64,000 nucleotides of DNA. Source: Actinomadura_C sp036008685 (lineage in GTDB: Bacteria > Actinomycetota > Actinomycetes > Streptosporangiales > Streptosporangiaceae). The notes beneath the pieces are model-generated. The model was not told the origin of the DNA. It did no database searches and saw nothing but the letters and a program-made list of their open reading frames with translations. This document shows positions 60,655-64,000 of this stretch, piece by piece. Numbering within the stretch: position 1 is the stretch's first letter; every line of letters begins with the position of its first letter. The position numbers and the translations under genes are program-made. The stretch covers positions 1 through 64,000 of the forward strand of contig DASYNF010000108.1 in assembly GCA_036008685.1 (NCBI GenBank), written 5' to 3'.

Positions 60655-61674
60655 ATGCGGGCTTGGGTGGTCGCGAGGCCGGGGCCTGTCCGAACCGGGC
60701 CGCTGCGGATCGTCCGGCGGGAGGTGCCGGAGCCGGGACCCGGTGAGCTGCTCGTACGCGTGCGGGCCTGCGGCGTCTGCCGCACCGACCTGCACATCGC
60801 CGAGGGAGACCTGCCGCCGCACCTGCCCGGCGTCACCCCCGGCCATGAGATCGCCGGTGAGGTGGCCGGCGTCGGCCCGGGAGCGCGACGGTTCAAGGCC
60901 GGTGACCGGGTCGGGGTGGCGTGGCTGCGGAGCACCTGCGGCACCTGCTCGTACTGCCGGCGAGGTACGGAGAACCTGTGTCCGTCGTCGGCCTACACCG
61001 GCTGGGACGCGCACGGAGGCTATGCCGAATACACCGTGGCGCCGGAGGCCTATGTCTACGCGCTGCCGTCCGCCTGGGACGACATCGAGATCGCGCCCCT
61101 GCTCTGCGCCGGGATCATCGGCTATCGCTCGTTGCGCCGGGCGGCGTTGCCGCCGGGAGGCCGGCTGGGCATCTGGGGGTTCGGTGGCTCCGCGCACCTG
61201 ACGGTGCAGGTCGCGGTGGCCGAAGGGGCCACCGTGCACGTCTTCACCAGATCATCCGAGGCCCGGACGCTGGCGCTGTCGCTCGGCGCCGCGTCGGCCG
61301 GAGACTCCCGCGATCCCGCACCCGAGCCGCTGGACTCGGCGATCCTGTTCGCGCCGGTGGGCGAGCTGGTCCCGACGGCGCTGGAACGACTGGACCGGGG
61401 AGGCACGCTCGCCATCGCCGGCATTCACCTGACCGACGTGCCGGCCCTCGACTACCAGCGGCACCTGTTCCAGGAGCGTCAGATCCGTTCGGTGACCGCC
61501 AATACCCGGGGGGACGGCGAGGAGTTCCTGCGCCTCGCCCAGCGGCTCGCAGATCCGGCCCGGCGTCCTCGGCTGAAGGTCGCGACGACACCGTACGAGC
61601 TCGCCGACGCCGGCCGTGCCCTCGCGGATCTGGCCGCCGGCAAGGTCAACGGGGCGGCGGTCCTGGTCGTCTAG
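60655..61674 (+). CDS. zinc-binding alcohol dehydrogenase family protein
   Basis: This 339-residue medium-chain dehydrogenase has the catalytic zinc residues CGVCRTDLH and PGHEIAGEVAGVG, the structural zinc loop CGTCSYCRRGTENLC, and a nucleotide motif IWGFGGSAHLTVQVA. It resembles the AdhP-like branch whose substrates are often aldehydes or alcohols of unknown identity. The ATG follows TACGGTGGGGGT, where a -10 box and ribosome site could overlap. The end overlaps the convergent methyltransferase gene by 29 bases. Confidence 0.9.
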   Translation: MRAWVVARPGPVRTGPLRIVRREVPEPGPGELLVRVRACGVCRTDLHIAEGDLPPHLPGVTPGHEIAGEVAGVGPGARRFKAGDRVGVAWLRSTCGTCSYCRRGTENLCPSSAYTGWDAHGGYAEYTVAPEAYVYALPSAWDDIEIAPLLCAGIIGYRSLRRAALPPGGRLGIWGFGGSAHLTVQVAVAEGATVHVFTRSSEARTLALSLGAASAGDSRDPAPEPLDSAILFAPVGELVPTALERLDRGGTLAIAGIHLTDVPALDYQRHLFQERQIRSVTANTRGDGEEFLRLAQRLADPARRPRLKVATTPYELADAGRALADLAAGKVNGAAVLVV

Positions 61675-62500
61675 AGCCTGCCGGCGGTGTCCGAGCGGGT
61701 CCGGCGGGCGGGGGGGCCTCTGGTGCTCTGAGCCTGCCGGCCAGGCCGGTACGCGCGGCGGCACCCTGCCGGTCCGCGGATCCGGGTGGCGCCGGGACGG
61801 CGGCGATATGGGCCAGCGTCCGGGTGAACCAGAGCTCTCCGCCGATCATCCTCGGCCGCGCGCCCGTCCGAGGTCCGCCGTCGACCTCGGCGGTCAGCGC
61901 CTGCCGCAACTGGACGGTGGCCCGGGCGTCGTTCGCGCCGGCGAGCCACGGCTCCGCAGGCGACTCCACCGTGAAGACCTCGAGCCGGCGGACCTCTGCG
62001 CCGGCATCGGCGAGCAGTTCCGTGAGGCCGTCGAGGGTGGGGATGGCAGGGTGCCCCGGATCGCGCAGCCGCTCCAGCCGGTCCCGGTCGACGGCCGTGC
62101 AGGCTCTCCTGATCAGGTCAGCGATGATCAGCTCTCCGCCGGGTCGGCATACGCGGAGCATCTCGCGGAGCGACCGCACGGGGTCCGGCAGGCGCAAGAG
62201 CGAGAACCGGACCATGATCAGGCTGAAGGCGCCGTCGCGGTAGGGCAGAGCGCGGGAGTCCGCCCGTACGGCGGGCGCCGACAGGTCGTCCCGTGGCGCC
62301 GGCCGCGGGGCGACGTCGGCGACGGTCACCGATCCGGCGCGTGAGCTCATCGCCTCGGCCGCCGGCTCCCCGCCGTAGGCGAGGTCGAGGCAGACGTCCT
62401 CAGAGGTCGGCTCGGCGAAGTCGAGCAATCGCCCGAGGCGGTTGTCCAGGGCACCGTCCGGTGTCGCGCTCACCGCACCGGTCCTGCTCCTTTGCGGCAC
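61646..62500 (-). CDS. class I SAM-dependent methyltransferase
   Basis: This 284-residue protein has a methyltransferase-11-like core: VCLDLAYGGEPAAEAM (a degenerate motif I lacking the usual GxGxG), SVTVADVAPRP, VRADSRALPYRDGAFSLIMVRFSLLRLPDP and LRVCRPGGELIIADL. The weak motif I leaves SAM binding in doubt. The C-terminal 45 residues are Pro/Ala/Arg-rich and partly encoded by bases that overlap the dehydrogenase gene. GTG 62500 with GAGGGG upstream is preferred to GTG 62473. Confidence 0.75.
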   Translation of the reverse strand: MPQRSRTGAVSATPDGALDNRLGRLLDFAEPTSEDVCLDLAYGGEPAAEAMSSRAGSVTVADVAPRPAPRDDLSAPAVRADSRALPYRDGAFSLIMVRFSLLRLPDPVRSLREMLRVCRPGGELIIADLIRRACTAVDRDRLERLRDPGHPAIPTLDGLTELLADAGAEVRRLEVFTVESPAEPWLAGANDARATVQLRQALTAEVDGGPRTGARPRMIGGELWFTRTLAHIAAVPAPPGSADRQGAAARTGLAGRLRAPEAPPPAGPARTPPAGSRRPGPPPR

Positions 62501-62517
62501 GTCCCGTTCCCCTCGTC

Positions 62518-62584
62518 AGTGGCCCGCTTGTCGATGGCCCGCTGCCAATGACGCGCTTGTCAATGACGCGCTTGTCAATGACAC
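62518..62584. repeat. 15-base tandem repeats upstream of the methyltransferase gene
   Basis: AATGACGCGCTTGTC occurs twice without change (62547-62561 and 62562-62576), followed by a truncated AATGACAC and preceded by diverged units (GTGGCCCGCTTGTC, GATGGCCCGCTGCC). The array begins just upstream of the minus-strand gene start at 62500. Confidence 0.75.
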
Positions 62585-62642
62585 AGAGCCCTCGTGGATC
62601 TATGACACCGAGGATGACGCGGAAGTTCGGGGGAGCGGGATT

Positions 62643-62801
62643 TCAGCCGAGGGTCTGGCCGTACAGGGCCAGGACCACGAGCACGAAGACGATGACCACC
62701 GCCATCCGGGTCGGCACGGGCATCCGGGTGCGCTGACTCATCCATCGGATGCCGAACGCGCACAGCAACGCCAGCACCATGAGCGTGATGACCCCCGTCA
62801 T
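62643..62801 (-). CDS. small two-helix membrane protein
   Basis: A 52-residue frame encodes two hydrophobic helices, TGVITLMVLALLCAFGI and AVVIVFVLVVLALYGQTL, joined by a basic loop RWMSQRTRMPVPTRM. Charge distribution puts the loop inside. The ribosome site is weak, and an internal ATG at 62741 would give only the second helix. Composition makes it a credible gene, but no family is recognised. Confidence 0.45.
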   Translation of the reverse strand: MTGVITLMVLALLCAFGIRWMSQRTRMPVPTRMAVVIVFVLVVLALYGQTLG

Positions 62802-63350
62802 GGAGATCCCACGCCTGACGGCTCATCCGGTCTGCCCACGGTGGCGCCGCCTCCTTCGCACTCGTCTGCCCGCCACCTTATGCCGCTCGGAGTCCGAACA
62901 CCGGTGTCGCGTCGATCCCGTTCTGTCCGGCCGCGGGCGAGGCCGGCCGGCCCGACCCCGGACGGCGGGACAAGTGGGCAGGCCCGCCGTTGGGGTACGT
63001 CACCGGGGGAGGGGGGGACGGTCGTACGGACGGACGAGCAGACCCAGATCATCGATGCCGGTCAGGTGGTCGCGGAGCGGTCGTACCGCAGCATGCGGAT
63101 ACGATGGCGCGGCCTCTCCGGGGATGGTCTCCAGAGGACTCTCCCGAGCTCCTCGTCCGGCTGTCGCGGGAGTCGCGCCGGGACGGCGCCGACCTTCCGA
63201 GTCCGTGCGCGGACACGGCCTCGGGCTGTCGCGAGGTGAGGCTTCGAGATGAGGCTCACACGGTGTTGCGGCGGGCTCGGGGTAACCTCATACTCAACCG
63301 AATCCCGCTCGGTTTCCGGGATCGAATCCCTATCCTGACTTGGAGGCGTT
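62802..63350. other. 549-base region without a convincing gene
   Basis: Several open frames cross this stretch on both strands, but none has a ribosome site, a recognisable protein pattern or sensible composition. The right end carries the thiolase promoter (63266-63294). The rest may be a decayed gene or a long regulatory region. Confidence 0.45.
63266..63294 (+). promoter_or_regulatory. probable promoter of the thiolase gene
   Basis: TTGCGG (63266-63271) and CATACT (63289-63294) are 17 bases apart, about 57 bases before the GTG start. Confidence 0.5.
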
Positions 63351-64000
63351 GTGGCCGAGGCGTACATCGTCGGCGCGGTCCGTACCCCCGTGGGCACCAA
63401 GAAGGGTGCTCTCAAGGATGTTCACTCCGCCGACCTCGGCGCTCACGTGCTCAAGGAGCTCGTGAACCGCACCGGGGTGGATCCGGCGGCCGTCGAAGAC
63501 GTGATCATGGGCTGCGTCATGCAGGTGGGCGCGCAGACCCTCGACATCGCTCGTACCGCCTGGCTCTCCGCGGGCCTGCCGGAGAACGTTCCCGGTGTCA
63601 CCATCGACCGTCAGTGCGGGTCGTCCCAGCAGTCGATCCACTTCGCGGCCCAGGCCGTGCTGTCGGGCACGCAGGACCTCGTGGTCGCCGCGGGCGTCGA
63701 GAACATGGCCATGGTCCCGATGGGCGCCTCGGTCGCGCCCAACACGGGCCTGCCGTGGGGTGAGGGCTGGGCCGAGCGCTACGGCTCGCAGGAGATCTCG
63801 CAGTTCCGCGGTGCACAGCTGATGGCGGAGAAGTGGGGCTTCAAGCGCGGTGACCTGGAGGCCTTCGCGCTGGAGAGCCACAGGCGCGCGGTCAAGGCCA
63901 TCGAGGCGGGTTACTTCGACCGTGAGATCGCGCCCCTGGCCGGCCTGGCCAAGGACGAGGGCGCCCGCGCCGACACCTCCCTGGAGAAGATGGCCGGGAT
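63351..64000 (+). CDS. acetyl-CoA C-acyltransferase (thiolase), 5' part
   Basis: The first 216 residues of a thiolase are inside the window. VAEAYIVGAVRTPVGTKKG matches the thiolase head, and the active-site Cys lies in VTIDRQCGSSQQSIHFAAQAV, followed by GVENMAMVPMG. The sequence fits the FadA/FadA5-like branch used for fatty-acid or steroid side-chain breakdown. The GTG at 63351 follows TTGGAGG. The catalytic His and second Cys lie beyond the window. Confidence 0.92.
   Translation, partial: MAEAYIVGAVRTPVGTKKGALKDVHSADLGAHVLKELVNRTGVDPAAVEDVIMGCVMQVGAQTLDIARTAWLSAGLPENVPGVTIDRQCGSSQQSIHFAAQAVLSGTQDLVVAAGVENMAMVPMGASVAPNTGLPWGEGWAERYGSQEISQFRGAQLMAEKWGFKRGDLEAFALESHRRAVKAIEAGYFDREIAPLAGLAKDEGARADTSLEKMAG

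Noticed and set aside
62990..63763. 257-codon plus-strand frame overlapping the thiolase start
   Set aside because: It continues out of frame into the thiolase, is Arg-rich and lacks a ribosome site and any recognisable pattern.

Overview
This 64 kb window is high-GC actinobacterial DNA: GTG starts are common, wobble positions are G/C-rich, and there are many short ATGA/GTGA gene overlaps. Families typical of actinobacteria include DUF3263, LytR_C, DUF3027, DUF2530, XPB helicase, GpgS and DtxR. No rRNA, tRNA, CRISPR array, insertion sequence or prophage was found. Both ends are cut: a 3' gene fragment on the left and a thiolase on the right.

The window reads as two blocks that meet at or near groEL (26.8-28.4 kb). 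Block 1 (1 to about 26.6 kb) looks like a Pseudonocardiales-type chromosome. In order it carries: two lipoproteins; a dicarboxylate/2-hydroxyacid module (FAD/Fe-S dehydrogenase, DctA, and a CitA/DcuS-type sensor kinase with its regulator); a coupled small protein/SRPBCC-like/zinc-alcohol-dehydrogenase operon; an iron-box-controlled DUF2470 gene; an Rrf2 regulator and a CBS protein; a DUF3263-LytR_C pair behind a complex repeat-rich leader; a membrane hydrolase-ABC-ATPase fusion with its permease; quinone oxidoreductase; divergent gpgS and riboswitch-controlled thrC; a cold-shock gene; and a membrane protein with PQYG repeats.

Block 2 (about 28.5-64 kb) looks like a Streptosporangiales/Thermomonosporaceae-type chromosome. 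It carries: NUDIX-XPB; the XPB-associated protein; TetR; HAD; a long cold-shock protein; MFS; DUF3027 and a sacsin/HSP90-like ATPase; DUF2530; an NCS2 purine permease; MarR-MFS; ThpR; a three-module membrane protein; SerC; a membrane-anchored periplasmic-binding sensor-like protein; citrate synthase; PdxH; a DtxR/IdeR-type regulator; a PAS-GAF-SpoIIE-HATPase phosphatase; an alcohol dehydrogenase; a methyltransferase; and the start of a thiolase.

The blocks differ in codon use. The fusion gene of block 1 has 17 of 17 Tyr codons as TAC, whereas the large sensor-like gene of block 2 has 8 of 25 as TAT. A dispersed intergenic stem-loop repeat of about 124 bp was seen only in block 2. This could be an assembly chimera joined through the conserved groEL gene, or a real rearrangement; the sequence alone cannot decide.

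The less ordinary candidates are the hydrolase-ABC fusion (16.7-20.4 kb), the three-TM receptor-like protein with an outside PBP1 domain and no recognisable output domain (52.3-55.1 kb), the DUF3027/sacsin-like neighbours (38.6-42.7 kb), the three-module membrane protein (48.7-50.6 kb), and the intergenic repeat family whose stem arms change in compensating pairs.
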